From Fluviicola sp. XM-24bin1 (GTDB lineage: Bacteria; Bacteroidota; Bacteroidia; Flavobacteriales_D; Crocinitomicaceae), in assembly GCA_003149635.1 (NCBI GenBank), contig QCWI01000004.1:34871-98870 (forward strand): a stretch of DNA of 64,000 nt. The letters run 5' to 3'. Shown in pieces: positions 1 through 9,340 of this stretch. The translations under genes and the position numbers were made by a program. The notes beneath the pieces are model-generated. The model saw nothing but the letters and a program-made list of their open reading frames with translations. It was not told where the DNA came from and ran no database searches. Each line of letters opens with the position of its first letter. The stretch's first letter is position 1.

Positions 1-337
1 AGTAATTCACTCCAGCAGAAATTTCATACCCCCAATCTTTCTTCTTGAAAATCTTCTTGGTTGAATTTCGATAGTAGATTTCTCCACCTGCATTCACTCC
101 AATACGATTCACCACTGAATGTCTTGCCAAAGAATTATTCTTGAGCGTAGAATCTATAAATCCACCGAGGAATAATCGGTTGGTGACACCATTTTGAACT
201 GCCGTAGCACCATAATCACCGATGGTATTCACGCCAATTTCATTGGCATACACCGTTGTATCCGATTGGTTGGTGTACATCTGAGCACTTACCCCGAAAC
301 TGAAAAGTGCAAAGAAGAATAAGGTAACTATTCTCAT
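1..337 (-). CDS. Partial secreted, probable outer-membrane protein (5' part)
   Basis: The reading frame begins with ATG at 337-335 and stays open to the left edge, so only the first 112 residues are present. They start with a clear signal peptide (MRIVTLFFFALFSFGVSAQ) followed by a segment rich in Tyr, Asn and Gly with alternating polarity, as in exported Bacteroidota barrel proteins. It may belong to the DUF5723 group, like the protein at 20830-22320, but the fragment is too short to be sure. Its start overlaps the stop of the upstream lipoprotein gene (TAATG), so the two are probably translationally coupled. Confidence 0.7.
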   Translation of the reverse strand, partial: MRIVTLFFFALFSFGVSAQMYTNQSDTTVYANEIGVNTIGDYGATAVQNGVTNRLFLGGFIDSTLKNNSLARHSVVNRIGVNAGGEIYYRNSTKKIFKKKDWGYEISAGVNY

Positions 338-1917
338 TAGAATCGGTTTTCAGTTTTGAATTCAGAACGAAGCTTCAATTCGATAAAGGCGTTCTCTGGA
401 ATTAAGATTTGCTGGTTAACTCCAGTCGATGGATCTGGCGAATTCATTTCTGCTCGAACGATGACACGTTGCACGTCATTTACGTTCGCAATAACGGCAT
501 CAGACAAAGAGAATACCACCTCCGACGGCTGCACCAATACATTCGTATTCAAATCAAGAACCCCATACTGTGAAGACTCAATAACGTCGGTTCCTTGAAT
601 CGTGTGTAGCAATGCTCCATTCGCTCCAAGGAGATACATCGTTACATTGGCACTAAATGGGAATCCGTTTTTCGCTTTTAAGATCAAATCTCCAGAAACG
701 ACACGTGTTTGATCCGGATCTTGATTCAATGTCAAATCGAAGGTATCTTGAAGCACCAAGGCATCCATTCCAATGGACAATGGCATCTGCGCTTTCAATT
801 TCACGCGAACGCGGCTTTGAGGAAATACTTGATCCCATCCACCGGAAACGTTACCCCAAGGATTCAATTCAAACTTATATGCCACTTTATGATTGACACC
901 TAAGTTTTCGAGGTACTCTTCAATATTACTGTTTGAAGCATTGAAGGAAAGCGTTGTAAACGACGGCGCCAAAGAATTCCAGTTTCCAGTTGCCGGGTTC
1001 ACTGTGATATCTGTTCCGATATTCGGCCCCATCAAATTCACTGTGTTATTCAAAGCATTCGTGTTGCTCACCATATTGATGTTCGCCACTGCTCCAACCT
1101 TGATTCCGTTTTCAACCTCGAAATCCAAAGAAAGATTTGAGATGTCTAATAATCCACTTTGGTAGATGTCCAATTGCGTTAAATCAATAGATGTCGTGTC
1201 ATTCAAAATGGTATTACCGAAGTACCCTTGTGCGTAAAAGATTTTCACGTCGCGGAACTTCGCTTCTACTCGTGTCACGTCTCCATCGTAAATCCATGCT
1301 GAGCTACCATTGGGATCGGTAACAACAGAAAAATCTGCTACCAATTCGTTATATCCTCCTCCTGATTGACCAGAAAGATCCATCGTGTAACCCGATAAAT
1401 CCAAAGTAGCCTCGGCAACTCCAGGTTGACCGTTTGAAGCCGGCGGTGCTGGAATAGTGCGAAGGAAAACTCCATTATCATCTGTTACATTATCCAGCTT
1501 AATAATAAAGTAGGCAACGGTTTCAATAGGATTCTCCAATTTAACATCGATAAATCCTTCTTCTAGCGTGATGGTCTTCATCTGAACATCGCCCAATTGC
1601 AAGTCATACGTTTCCGCAGATCCTGCATATGTGAACCCAGGTGAAAGTTCCAAATTTACCGCTGAAACATAGTTGTTCACGATAGTCGTGTCCGGGATTA
1701 CCACAAGATCACTGATAGAAACATCGAACAAGTTTCGCGTTAAATCTATCGCGTAATAACCGTTAGATACCGTTAAGGTTGAATCGTTGACAAGGTTTGC
1801 AAAAGAAAGGGTATCGTTTACAAGGGGTGCATTCCAATCGCTTTCCCAAACCGCTGCTTCCTTCTTACAGGAAGTCACAGCCAGAGCGAGCAGCGTGCAC
1901 AATAGCAAATATCTCAT
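337..1917 (-). CDS. Large lipoprotein of unknown function
   Basis: A 526-residue protein with a lipoprotein signal peptide (hydrophobic stretch, then VTSC with the lipidated Cys at residue 17). The mature part is almost entirely beta-type sequence with many Val, Thr, Asn and Asp residues and no recognised catalytic motif, suggesting a multi-domain beta-sandwich lipoprotein. The gene overlaps the next gene downstream by one base (TAATG), so it probably forms an operon with the barrel protein at the left edge and may work with it in the outer membrane. Function is unknown. Confidence 0.8.
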   Translation of the reverse strand: MRYLLLCTLLALAVTSCKKEAAVWESDWNAPLVNDTLSFANLVNDSTLTVSNGYYAIDLTRNLFDVSISDLVVIPDTTIVNNYVSAVNLELSPGFTYAGSAETYDLQLGDVQMKTITLEEGFIDVKLENPIETVAYFIIKLDNVTDDNGVFLRTIPAPPASNGQPGVAEATLDLSGYTMDLSGQSGGGYNELVADFSVVTDPNGSSAWIYDGDVTRVEAKFRDVKIFYAQGYFGNTILNDTTSIDLTQLDIYQSGLLDISNLSLDFEVENGIKVGAVANINMVSNTNALNNTVNLMGPNIGTDITVNPATGNWNSLAPSFTTLSFNASNSNIEEYLENLGVNHKVAYKFELNPWGNVSGGWDQVFPQSRVRVKLKAQMPLSIGMDALVLQDTFDLTLNQDPDQTRVVSGDLILKAKNGFPFSANVTMYLLGANGALLHTIQGTDVIESSQYGVLDLNTNVLVQPSEVVFSLSDAVIANVNDVQRVIVRAEMNSPDPSTGVNQQILIPENAFIELKLRSEFKTENRF

Positions 1918-1951
1918 GTTGTAGTAACGTTTTATAGTTTAGGCAGGTTGG

Positions 1952-3160
1952 CTATGCTTTCTCTAAAATTGTTGCATATCCCTGACCAACACCAATACAC
2001 ATGCTTACCAAAGCGTATTTTTTGTTGGATTTTTGCAATTCTATCGCCGCTGTATGAAGGATTCTAGCTCCGGTCATTCCAAGTGGATGCCCCAATGCAA
2101 TTGCCCCTCCATTCGGGTTAATTCTTTCGTCGTTATCTTCCAATCCCAATTTGCGCGTACATGCTAATACCTGTGCGGCGAATGCCTCGTTCAATTCTAG
2201 GATATCCATTTGATCTAGCGTCAAACCTGTGCGCTCCAATACTTTTTGTGAAGCATATACCGGCCCGATCCCCATAATACGAGGTTCTACCCCAGCAACT
2301 GCCGCTCCTACGATTCTCGCCAAAGGCTTCATCCCATTCTTGTTGATAGCACCTTCCGAGGCGATCAACAATGCCGCGGCACCATCGTTCAATCCGGAAG
2401 CATTACCTGCTGTTACCGAACCATCTTTCTTAAACGCAGGACGCAATCCACTTAAAATTTCCATGGTTGTTCCCGGTCGGTTGAACTCATCAGTATCAAA
2501 AATGATAGGATCTTTCTTGCGTTCCGGAATCAACACTGGAACAATTTCCTCCGCCAATCGACCCGACTTAATAGCTTCGGCTGCTTTCATCTGAGACCAG
2601 TACGAAAATTGATCTTGCGCCTCACGCTCAATCCCATACTTCTCCACCAAATTCTCAGCAGTCATTCCCATTCCATCTGTTCCGTAGAGCTCTTCCATCT
2701 TCGGGTTGATGAAACGCCATCCGAAAGAAGAATCGTGCATTTGCGCATCGCGACCGTAAGGCTTCGATACTTTGGAAATTACCCACGGACCTCTTGTCAT
2801 ATGCTCAACTCCACCTGAAATGTAAATATCTCCTGCTCCGTCTTTAATTGCACGAGCCGCGTTGATTGTGGAAGCCATTCCAGAAGCACACAATCGGTTC
2901 ACTGTCTCACCTCCAACTTGCCATGGAAGTCCAGCAAGCAATCCGCTCATTCTGGCCACATTTCGGTTGTCCTCTCCAGCCTGATTGGCACAACCAAAAA
3001 TTACATCTTCGACCGACATTGGGTCTAACGTGTTATTTCGTTGCATCAATTCCTTGATGACCAAAGCGCCAAGATCGTCTGTTCTCACAGGAGCTAATGT
3101 ACCGCCAAAATTACCGATGGGTGTGCGAACGCCATCTACAATAAATACTTCCTTCGACAT
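1952..3160 (-). CDS. Acetyl-CoA acyltransferase (thiolase), PcaF/PaaJ-like
   Basis: A complete 402-residue type II thiolase, catalysing CoA-dependent cleavage of 3-oxoacyl-CoA or the reverse condensation. The acylated Cys is C91 in [10 protein letters not shown], and the C-terminal half has the GHPLG motif (H358) and the second catalytic Cys C388 in CIGVGQG. The start ([13 protein letters not shown]) and the segment containing WRFINP resemble 3-oxoadipyl-CoA thiolases of the beta-ketoadipate and phenylacetate routes. That substrate is inference; acetyl-CoA acetyltransferase or a fatty-acid thiolase remain possible. A paaY-like gene lies 9.6 kb away. A TAATTTTA element lies 17 nt before the ATG. 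Confidence 0.92.
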   Translation of the reverse strand: MSKEVFIVDGVRTPIGNFGGTLAPVRTDDLGALVIKELMQRNNTLDPMSVEDVIFGCANQAGEDNRNVARMSGLLAGLPWQVGGETVNRLCASGMASTINAARAIKDGAGDIYISGGVEHMTRGPWVISKVSKPYGRDAQMHDSSFGWRFINPKMEELYGTDGMGMTAENLVEKYGIEREAQDQFSYWSQMKAAEAIKSGRLAEEIVPVLIPERKKDPIIFDTDEFNRPGTTMEILSGLRPAFKKDGSVTAGNASGLNDGAAALLIASEGAINKNGMKPLARIVGAAVAGVEPRIMGIGPVYASQKVLERTGLTLDQMDILELNEAFAAQVLACTRKLGLEDNDERINPNGGAIALGHPLGMTGARILHTAAIELQKSNKKYALVSMCIGVGQGYATILEKA

Positions 3161-3177
3161 AGTTATGATTTGAGCGC

Positions 3178-3185
3178 TAAAATTA
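3178..3185 (-). promoter_or_regulatory. Candidate -7 element for the thiolase gene
   Basis: TAATTTTA on the minus strand matches the Bacteroidota -7 consensus TAnnTTTG at seven of eight positions and ends 17 nt before the thiolase ATG. No clear -33 TTTG was identified. Confidence 0.4.
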
Positions 3186-3273
3186 ACGAAATCCTCTCGT
3201 TGTTAATAACTTCTTCCCCTTTCTTCGGCACAAAGTTTGTAAATTGGATGCCCGAACCCAAAAACTGTAAACC

Positions 3274-4371
3274 GTGACGAAACCAACTATTGTACTCAGT
3301 ATGCTGGGTATTCTTTTGAGCTTTGGATCATTCGCTCAAGAGGAACTCACACCTGAGGAACAGGCGTATCGCGACTCAATCACTGCACTAAATCTTGAGA
3401 ACGAAGCGATTGCTAACAGCCAAACTGCCTACAACATCGGCATTGAGAAATTTCAAAGTAAAGATTACAAAGCTGCCATAGCAGAGTTTAAGAAGAGCAT
3501 CAAGTTTGATCCTAATTTCACCGCTGCTTACTACAACAAAGGAGTAGCTGAAAATGAATTGGGCAATTTTGCCGATGCGGTAAAGACTTTGACGCAATTA
3601 ATCGACCTGAAGTCTGATTACTCCAAGGCCTTCTTCCAAAGAGGACGTGCTTATCAAGGATTGAACAAATATTTGGAAGCTGAAAACGACTACGAAAAGT
3701 CGATTAAATTGGATGCTTCTAATCCGAAGGCACACTACAATTATGCGACTTTGCGCTTCTTGCAACAGGATTACGACGGCGCAATTCAGAAGTTCAGTAA
3801 AGCGATTGCGTTGGACGCAAATAATCCAAATGCCTACAACGATCGCGGTTCTGCGCACCGAATGAAAGGCGATTACGCAAAAGCGCTCGCTGATTACGAA
3901 ACAGCAGCGAAGAAGAATCCGAACTTGGCGTTCGTTTTGAACAATATCGGAACAACGAAAATGAAAATGAACGATTTCAACGGAGCTTTAGCAGCTTTCA
4001 ATCGTGCCATTTCCATCGACAACAAATTCCATCTTGCTTACAACAACCGTGGCGTTCTTCAGATGAAGCAAAAACGCATGGTGGAAGCCATCAAGGATTT
4101 CCAAAAAGCTCTGGAAGTAAAACCGGATTACTCACCGGCAGCTGCCAATCTAAGCGGAATCTACTTCCAACAAGAAGAATATCAGAAAGCTTTGGATGCA
4201 GCAGAAAAAGCGATCAAATTGGATCCAGAAAATGCAGCAGCTTATGTAAATCGTGGAAATGCACGCGAAATGCTCCGTGATTTGGATGGCGCTTGCCAAG
4301 ACTGGAACAAAGCAAACGAATTAGGATCCGAAACTGGAAAAACTTATTACGCGGGGAACTGCGGCATCTAA
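3274..4371 (+). CDS. Secreted tetratricopeptide-repeat protein
   Basis: A 365-residue protein starting at GTG 3274 (an ATG at 3301 is a weaker alternative); the GTG start gives a complete signal peptide ending SFAQ. After a short acidic linker come about eight tandem TPR units, recognisable by the spacing of Ala/Tyr/Asn and the recurring xxPxNxxAYxNRG pattern, covering nearly the whole mature protein. It probably acts as a periplasmic protein-protein interaction scaffold. It ends 11 bp before the PorE-like OmpA gene, so the two are likely cotranscribed, which suggests a role at the peptidoglycan/outer-membrane interface or with the secretion machinery. Confidence 0.85.
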   Translation: MTKPTIVLSMLGILLSFGSFAQEELTPEEQAYRDSITALNLENEAIANSQTAYNIGIEKFQSKDYKAAIAEFKKSIKFDPNFTAAYYNKGVAENELGNFADAVKTLTQLIDLKSDYSKAFFQRGRAYQGLNKYLEAENDYEKSIKLDASNPKAHYNYATLRFLQQDYDGAIQKFSKAIALDANNPNAYNDRGSAHRMKGDYAKALADYETAAKKNPNLAFVLNNIGTTKMKMNDFNGALAAFNRAISIDNKFHLAYNNRGVLQMKQKRMVEAIKDFQKALEVKPDYSPAAANLSGIYFQQEEYQKALDAAEKAIKLDPENAAAYVNRGNAREMLRDLDGACQDWNKANELGSETGKTYYAGNCGI

Positions 4372-4382
4372 AAGCTAAAGAC

Positions 4383-6455
4383 ATGAAAATCTACACACTT
4401 ATAACTGCCGTAGTAACGCTATTCTGCTTCACTGTATCTGCACAGGACATGGAATTCAAAGCGACAAATTTCAAAGACGACAAAGAAGGATTTAAAAAGG
4501 CCAAAGAAGCAATCGACAAAGGAGACGAATATTTTGTTCTTGGTAACAAAGCGATCTTTGCAGTAAAAAGTCCAGGAATAAACTACAAATTGGCCTTGGA
4601 GCAATTCATGAAGGCTCAGGATTTTAATCCCAACAGCGCATTATTGAACTATAAAATTGGAGTTTGTTATGCAAACTCGGAGAATAGTGAGAAATGCATC
4701 AGCTACCTCTACAAAGCGGTTGAATTGAACCCGGCATGTGATCCATTTTTGGATTTCTACTATGGATACGCGCTTCAATTGGATGAAAAGTTCAGTGAGG
4801 CTATTAAATTATACGATAAGTTCAAAGAATCGTACAAAAAGGCTGATGATTTTGGAGCCTTCGTTGTAAAGCGTAAGCGCGAATGTAAATTGGCAAAAGC
4901 TGCAAAGGCTACTCCTGAACGCGTTTGGGTGGATAATGTATCTGAACTTAACACTGAGTTCAACGATTATGCACCGGCGGTATCAACGGATGGTGGAGAG
5001 ATCATTTACACTTCTAACCGACCAAATGGGCACGAGAAAAACGCCGTGGGTGAATACGACGATGATCTCTACTCAGCGACTAAAGTTGATGGAAAATGGA
5101 CGAGCGTACAACCTTTGAAAGGTGGTGTGAACACAGAAGCGGATGAAGTCGCGAACAACTTGAGCTATGACGGAACACGAATGCTTTTGCACCGAGTGGA
5201 TGGAGATCAAACGGATATTTTCGAAAGTGTTTTGAATGGACTCAAATGGGAGTCACCAGTAAAATTGCCGCGTCAGATTTCAACAGCGAACAACAACGAA
5301 GTATTTGCCTCTTACTCGCATGACGGCTGGAGTATCTACTTCAACCGTATTACAGAAACAGGAACGCGTGGATTTGAGGTAATGAAAAGTAGTATGCAGA
5401 GTAAAATCACGAAAGATTATAAATCTGCATCGAAAATTACAGCTGTGAACAGTAAGTTCAATGAAGGCCCGATTTACCTGACGATTGATGGAGATTTGAT
5501 GTACATCGCATCGCAAGGTGGTGACGGATACGGAGGGTACGATATCTTTGTTTCTAAACGCGCTAATGGATCATGGGGAGAACCTGTGAACTTGGGATAC
5601 CCAATAAACACTCCTTACGATGATTTCTATTTCTCTGCATCAGCAAATGGAAAGTTTGCCTATATCTGTTCAAACCGTGCTGGTGGTAAAGGTGGATATG
5701 ACATCTACAAAGTGACGTACTGGGGTGCTCCTAAGAATCCAGCGATGGAAACTGAGGATTACTTGTTGGCTTCCATCGTAAATCCAATCAAAGACAACGC
5801 TTTGGAGGCAACAGTAGAGGTTAAGCAAAAATCGTTCACTGTATTTAAAGGAAAAACGATTGATGCGATTACAAAAAAACCTGTTCAGGCCGACATTGAA
5901 ATTATCGATAATACTACTGGTCAAGTGATTGAAACCTTTACAACGAACAGCGCCACCGGAAAATTCTTAATCACACTTGCATCGGGTAAAAACTATGGGA
6001 TCGCTGTAAAAGCAGAAGGCTATCTGTTCCATTCGGAGAATTTTGATATTCCATCCGGAAGCGCGGATAATCTCGTCAACAAAGTCATTGAATTGAAGAA
6101 TATTGCCGTCGGTAGTAAGATTGCGCTGCGAAACATCTTCTTTGATACTGGTAAATCGACTTTGAGATCGGAGTCGAATGCCGAGTTGGATCGTTTGGTC
6201 AAGCTCCTGAAAGATGTTCCTAGTCTGGAAATAGAAATTTCCGGACACACGGATAACACGGGATCTGCCTCGTTGAATGAGAAATTATCACAAGCACGTG
6301 CGGAGGCAGTTGTTAATTACTTAAAGAGTAAAGGAATTGCTGCAAGTCGATTGACATCAATGGGATATGGAGCACGTCAGCCGATAGCTACTAACAATAC
6401 TTCGGACGGAAGACAGCAAAACCGAAGAACAGAATTTGAGATTAAGAAGAACTGA
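4383..6455 (+). CDS. OmpA family protein with TPR, beta-propeller and regulatory domains (PorE-like)
   Basis: I place the start at ATG 4383, which gives a signal peptide (MKIYTLITAVVTLFCFTVSAQ) and a 690-residue product; the same frame is open further upstream but that part overlaps the preceding gene. Domain order: TPR region (about residues 40-170), PD40/WD40-like propeller blades (about 190-460, with repeated YTSNRP/ASNRAGG-type turns), a carboxypeptidase-regulatory-like domain (about 500-580), and a C-terminal OmpA peptidoglycan-binding domain with FFDTGKSTL and HTDNTG. This is the architecture of the T9SS component PorE, although PorE is a lipoprotein and paralogues of this layout are common. 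A terminator follows. Confidence 0.9.
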   Translation: MKIYTLITAVVTLFCFTVSAQDMEFKATNFKDDKEGFKKAKEAIDKGDEYFVLGNKAIFAVKSPGINYKLALEQFMKAQDFNPNSALLNYKIGVCYANSENSEKCISYLYKAVELNPACDPFLDFYYGYALQLDEKFSEAIKLYDKFKESYKKADDFGAFVVKRKRECKLAKAAKATPERVWVDNVSELNTEFNDYAPAVSTDGGEIIYTSNRPNGHEKNAVGEYDDDLYSATKVDGKWTSVQPLKGGVNTEADEVANNLSYDGTRMLLHRVDGDQTDIFESVLNGLKWESPVKLPRQISTANNNEVFASYSHDGWSIYFNRITETGTRGFEVMKSSMQSKITKDYKSASKITAVNSKFNEGPIYLTIDGDLMYIASQGGDGYGGYDIFVSKRANGSWGEPVNLGYPINTPYDDFYFSASANGKFAYICSNRAGGKGGYDIYKVTYWGAPKNPAMETEDYLLASIVNPIKDNALEATVEVKQKSFTVFKGKTIDAITKKPVQADIEIIDNTTGQVIETFTTNSATGKFLITLASGKNYGIAVKAEGYLFHSENFDIPSGSADNLVNKVIELKNIAVGSKIALRNIFFDTGKSTLRSESNAELDRLVKLLKDVPSLEIEISGHTDNTGSASLNEKLSQARAEAVVNYLKSKGIAASRLTSMGYGARQPIATNNTSDGRQQNRRTEFEIKKN

Positions 6456-6477
6456 CCTTACTCAATTTTAGACAGTG

Positions 6478-6514
6478 AAGGCGTCTTGACCCGAGAGGGC
6501 GGGCGCCTTTTTTG
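6478..6514 (+). terminator. Intrinsic terminator after the OmpA gene
   Basis: AAGGCG (6478-6483) can pair with CGCCTT (6504-6509); a run of seven T follows directly. It lies 22 bp after the stop of the PorE-like gene. Confidence 0.75.
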
Positions 6515-6576
6515 TTTGGGGTAACTAGATAAGATACGGATAAAAAATATGAATTACTATAATTATACAATTTGGT

Positions 6577-6596
6577 AATTCGAGAAATGTCGAATT
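6577..6596. repeat. Short inverted repeat, possible operator
   Basis: AATTCGA and TCGAATT form a perfect 7-bp inverted repeat around a 6-nt spacer. It lies about 80 bp upstream of the flavoprotein gene at 6677 in an AT-rich gap. No T-run follows, so it is not a terminator; an operator is possible but unproven. Confidence 0.35.
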
Positions 6597-6664
6597 TGAG
6601 AAATAATTCCTCTCACTTATGAGAAGCAACTTCATTCCCCCACCATATCCCTCCTTTTTTCTCG

Positions 6665-6672
6665 TAACTTTA
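6665..6672 (+). promoter_or_regulatory. Candidate -7 element, start codon 4 nt downstream
   Basis: TAACTTTA matches TAnnTTTG except for the last base and is separated from ATG 6677 by only CCCT. Transcription would start at or beside the ATG, implying a leaderless mRNA. Confidence 0.45.
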
Positions 6673-6676
6673 CCCT

Positions 6677-8074
6677 ATGACTTTCACCTCTGTTTCCGAC
6701 AGCGACATCCAGTTCTTCCAAGAACTCCTTCAAGATCGATGTTCCATCAGTCATGACGACTTAAAAAAATACAGTCACGACGAAACCGAAGATCTAGAGG
6801 TCTTGCCCAATGTCGTACTGAAACCAAACACTCCTGAAGAAGTTTCACAGATTTTGAAACACTGCAACGAACGTAACATTTGTGTTACACCTTCAGGGGC
6901 AAGAACAGGGCTCAGTGGTGGAGCCATTCCGTTGTACGGTGGTGTTGCCATGTCCATGGAAAAGTTCGATCAGATTATTGAGATTGACGAGGACAATCAT
7001 CAAGTGACCGTGGAACCCGGAGTCATTACGCAAGTGCTTCAGGAAGCCGTGAAGGAAAAAGGATTGTTTTATCCCCCCGACCCGGCAAGCAAGGGAAGCT
7101 GTTTTATCGGAGGAAATGTTTCGGAGAATTCTGGAGGGCCGAAGGCAGTGAAATATGGCGTTACCAATGAGTACGTGCTCAATCTGGAAGTTGTCCTTCC
7201 GAGTGGAGAAATCATTTGGACGGGAGCGAACGTACTGAAAAATGCCACAGGTTATCCCCTGACGCAGCTCATGGTAGGTTCAGAAGGAACCTTGGGCGTG
7301 ATCACTAAAATTGTTTTGAAGTTGATTCCACATCCAACGCACGATCTACTGATGCTAGTGCCATTCTACAGCGCCACCGAGGCCTGTGAAGCCGTTACAG
7401 CCATTTTTAAGGTAGGAATTACCCCAAGTGGATTGGAATTTATGGAGCGCGATGCACTTACGTGGACACAAAGCTTTCTAGACGACACGAGTATCAACGT
7501 AGCAGACAATCATGCGGCGCATTTGCTCATTGAGGTCGATGGATTTGACCCTGAAAAATTGATGGCAGAATGTGCTCAGATTATGGACGTTCTAGAGAAT
7601 TTTGAAACGGACGAAATTCTATTTGCTGAATCTCAAGCGCAAAAAGATACACTTTGGCGATTGAGAAGATCTGTAGGTGAAGCCGTAAAAGCGAATTCGA
7701 TTTACAAAGAAGAAGACACCGTCGTTCCGAGGTACGAGCTGCCTAAGTTACTAGAGCACGTAAAGCGCATCGGAGCGGAATACGGATTCACTTCTGTCTG
7801 TTATGGACATGCAGGAGATGGCAATCTACACATCAACATTATCAAAGGTGAAATGTCCGACGAGAAGTGGAACAACGAACTTTCGAAAGCGATCCGCGAA
7901 TTGTTCACTGAAGTTGTTGCTCTAGGAGGTACACTTTCTGGAGAACACGGAATTGGTCTGGTTCAGAAGCAATACATGGATATTCCATTCAGCGAAACTT
8001 CGCTGAATCTCATGCGTGGGATTAAGGATGTTTTTGATCCGAAAGGGATATTGAATCCGGGGAAAGTGTTTTAA
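6677..8074 (+). CDS. FAD-binding oxidase, GlcD/D-lactate dehydrogenase type
   Basis: A 465-residue protein of the glycolate oxidase GlcD / D-lactate dehydrogenase family (FAD_binding_4 plus FAD-oxidase C domain). The N-terminal half carries the FAD-binding segments PSGARTGLSGGA and GGNVSENSGGPKAVKYG, and the C-terminal part has CYGHAGDGNLH and SGEHGIG, which contribute metal and substrate ligands in this family. It should oxidise a 2-hydroxy acid such as D-lactate or glycolate in the cytoplasm. It stands alone, without GlcE or GlcF neighbours, which favours a single-subunit D-2-hydroxyacid dehydrogenase. The start is fixed by the promoter element 4 nt upstream. Confidence 0.92.
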   Translation: MTFTSVSDSDIQFFQELLQDRCSISHDDLKKYSHDETEDLEVLPNVVLKPNTPEEVSQILKHCNERNICVTPSGARTGLSGGAIPLYGGVAMSMEKFDQIIEIDEDNHQVTVEPGVITQVLQEAVKEKGLFYPPDPASKGSCFIGGNVSENSGGPKAVKYGVTNEYVLNLEVVLPSGEIIWTGANVLKNATGYPLTQLMVGSEGTLGVITKIVLKLIPHPTHDLLMLVPFYSATEACEAVTAIFKVGITPSGLEFMERDALTWTQSFLDDTSINVADNHAAHLLIEVDGFDPEKLMAECAQIMDVLENFETDEILFAESQAQKDTLWRLRRSVGEAVKANSIYKEEDTVVPRYELPKLLEHVKRIGAEYGFTSVCYGHAGDGNLHINIIKGEMSDEKWNNELSKAIRELFTEVVALGGTLSGEHGIGLVQKQYMDIPFSETSLNLMRGIKDVFDPKGILNPGKVF

Positions 8075-8100
8075 AAGGGCGCTAAGGCTCTCGTGATACC

Positions 8101-8122
8101 GCACTTCTACTACGCTCAGTGC
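8101..8122. repeat. REP-like hairpin in a convergent gap
   Basis: GCACT (8101-8105) pairs with AGTGC (8118-8122) around a loop related to TTCGACTGCGCTC, the core seen in the hairpins at 20700-20766. It lies between two convergent genes, followed by an interrupted T-run, and could act as a weak bidirectional terminator. Confidence 0.45.
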
Positions 8123-8132
8123 TCGTACTTTT

Positions 8133-8684
8133 TCAATTTTGAAGAAAATCTAGATCACCAGATTTCATCTTGTGGTAGGCACGCCCTAAATAAGCCAATA
8201 GCATGCGCATTGCATCGAACGCCTCTTCCGTTTCTGCACTGATCTCTTTCTTCTGCAATTTCATGAGCAATTTCATGTACATCGCGTGAAAGGCAATTTC
8301 AATGTGATTCTTGTCTTTAAGGTTGGAACGCGATTTAAAATCCTCCATTAACGGCAACGCACGATCGAAGATTCCAACGTACTTTTCGTCTTTGGTCATG
8401 TTCAGAAGCGTTGTATGCAAATAGGACAATTCCACGATAATCTCATTCAACTCCACCAAATGTCCCTTCTCCTCTATCTTCTGAGCTTTCATTTGTTTCA
8501 CCAACCCTTCGTACCAAGTACGGTATTGGTTCTCAAAAGAACGATCTGGCAATTGTGGCAACACGAAATTCTCCATGATGACATCGACATCCAACTTAAA
8601 AGCGCGGATGATATCCTCGATCTGATACATATACACAATGTACTCAGCAATGTTTTGTTCTTTCTTTTGCTGCGCGATCAACAT
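8133..8684 (-). CDS. DUF4924 family protein
   Basis: A 183-residue, mainly alpha-helical cytoplasmic protein without signal peptide. The start MLIAQQKKEQNIAEYI and the segment YMYQIEDIIRAFKLD are typical of the DUF4924 family of Bacteroidota, and the length fits. Function is unknown. It is encoded 20 bp downstream of the OmpH-like lipoprotein gene on the same strand and is probably the last gene of that small operon, ahead of the REP-like hairpin at 8101-8122. Confidence 0.8.
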   Translation of the reverse strand: MLIAQQKKEQNIAEYIVYMYQIEDIIRAFKLDVDVIMENFVLPQLPDRSFENQYRTWYEGLVKQMKAQKIEEKGHLVELNEIIVELSYLHTTLLNMTKDEKYVGIFDRALPLMEDFKSRSNLKDKNHIEIAFHAMYMKLLMKLQKKEISAETEEAFDAMRMLLAYLGRAYHKMKSGDLDFLQN

Positions 8685-8704
8685 AGAACTATTTCTTTAG
8701 CTTA

Positions 8705-9340
8705 TTACTGCGCTGGTACCGGGCCAGCTGGTTGATCTTCAGGCATCATGTTGGGATTTGGCATCCCTTGCATGCTTTGGATTTCGGCATTCAACTTGTC
8801 GTTCACGTATTTCGTGAATTCCTCTGTGATGTCAAATGATTTATCGATGTACGAAATCTGTCCTCCTGGAAGTCCTGTTGCATACATCATGTGAATGCCA
8901 TTGGCTTTTGCATATTCTTCAGAGTACTTCAACAAGTATCCAGTCAATTCATTCTGCAATTGCGCCTGCTTCATTTCCAATTCGTATAGCGGGCCTTGTT
9001 GCATTTCCACCATTTTCTTCTGGGCATTCTGCATGCTACGATCGGCTGCCAATTGCTGATCTACAGAAAGGTTCGGGTTTTGCATGCGCTGGTAACTCGT
9101 CTGCGCACGTTGCTGCAATTTTTGGTACTCTTGCTCCAATGCCAACAATTCAGTTTGCATTTGTTTGTTCGCTTCTTGTGTGAAATCCAGTTCATTGAAC
9201 ATGATTCCGATGTCGTAGTAAGCAATTTTCAAGGATGCATCCGAAGTCTCCTTAGAATCTTCTTTTTTATCTCCTTTACCTTCGCCTCCGCAAGAAGCCA
9301 TTAAACCAACAAGGGCAAGTCCTAAAATCAATTTATTCAT
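8705..9340 (-). CDS. OmpH/Skp family lipoprotein
   Basis: A 211-residue protein with a lipoprotein signal (lipobox MASC, Cys 17), an acidic linker, then KIAYYDIGIMF and a long Gln/Glu/Lys-rich coiled coil (about residues 60-135), which is the layout of the OmpH/Skp periplasmic chaperone family. The C-terminal tail is rich in Pro, Met and Asn. Skp-type proteins hold unfolded outer-membrane proteins; a lipid-anchored version is common in Bacteroidota. Its start overlaps the stop of the upstream 82-residue gene by 4 bp (ATGA). Confidence 0.87.
   Translation of the reverse strand: MNKLILGLALVGLMASCGGEGKGDKKEDSKETSDASLKIAYYDIGIMFNELDFTQEANKQMQTELLALEQEYQKLQQRAQTSYQRMQNPNLSVDQQLAADRSMQNAQKKMVEMQQGPLYELEMKQAQLQNELTGYLLKYSEEYAKANGIHMMYATGLPGGQISYIDKSFDITEEFTKYVNDKLNAEIQSMQGMPNPNMMPEDQPAGPVPAQ

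Noticed and set aside
893..1165. Plus-strand open frame antisense to the large lipoprotein gene
   Set aside because: It lies wholly inside a long gene on the other strand, lacks a signal or domain and has no upstream promoter; it is a shadow of that gene.
2229..2594. Plus-strand open frame of 121 codons inside the thiolase gene
   Set aside because: The thiolase is a complete, well-matched enzyme on the opposite strand; the antisense frame has no recognisable protein character.
4293..4382. Upstream extension of the PorE-like gene
   Set aside because: The extension overlaps the TPR gene and has no signal peptide; ATG 4383 starts a perfect signal peptide.
8415..8735. Plus-strand open frame of 106 codons opposite the DUF4924 gene
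   Set aside because: Composition is typical of an antisense reading; it spans two real genes and their junction.
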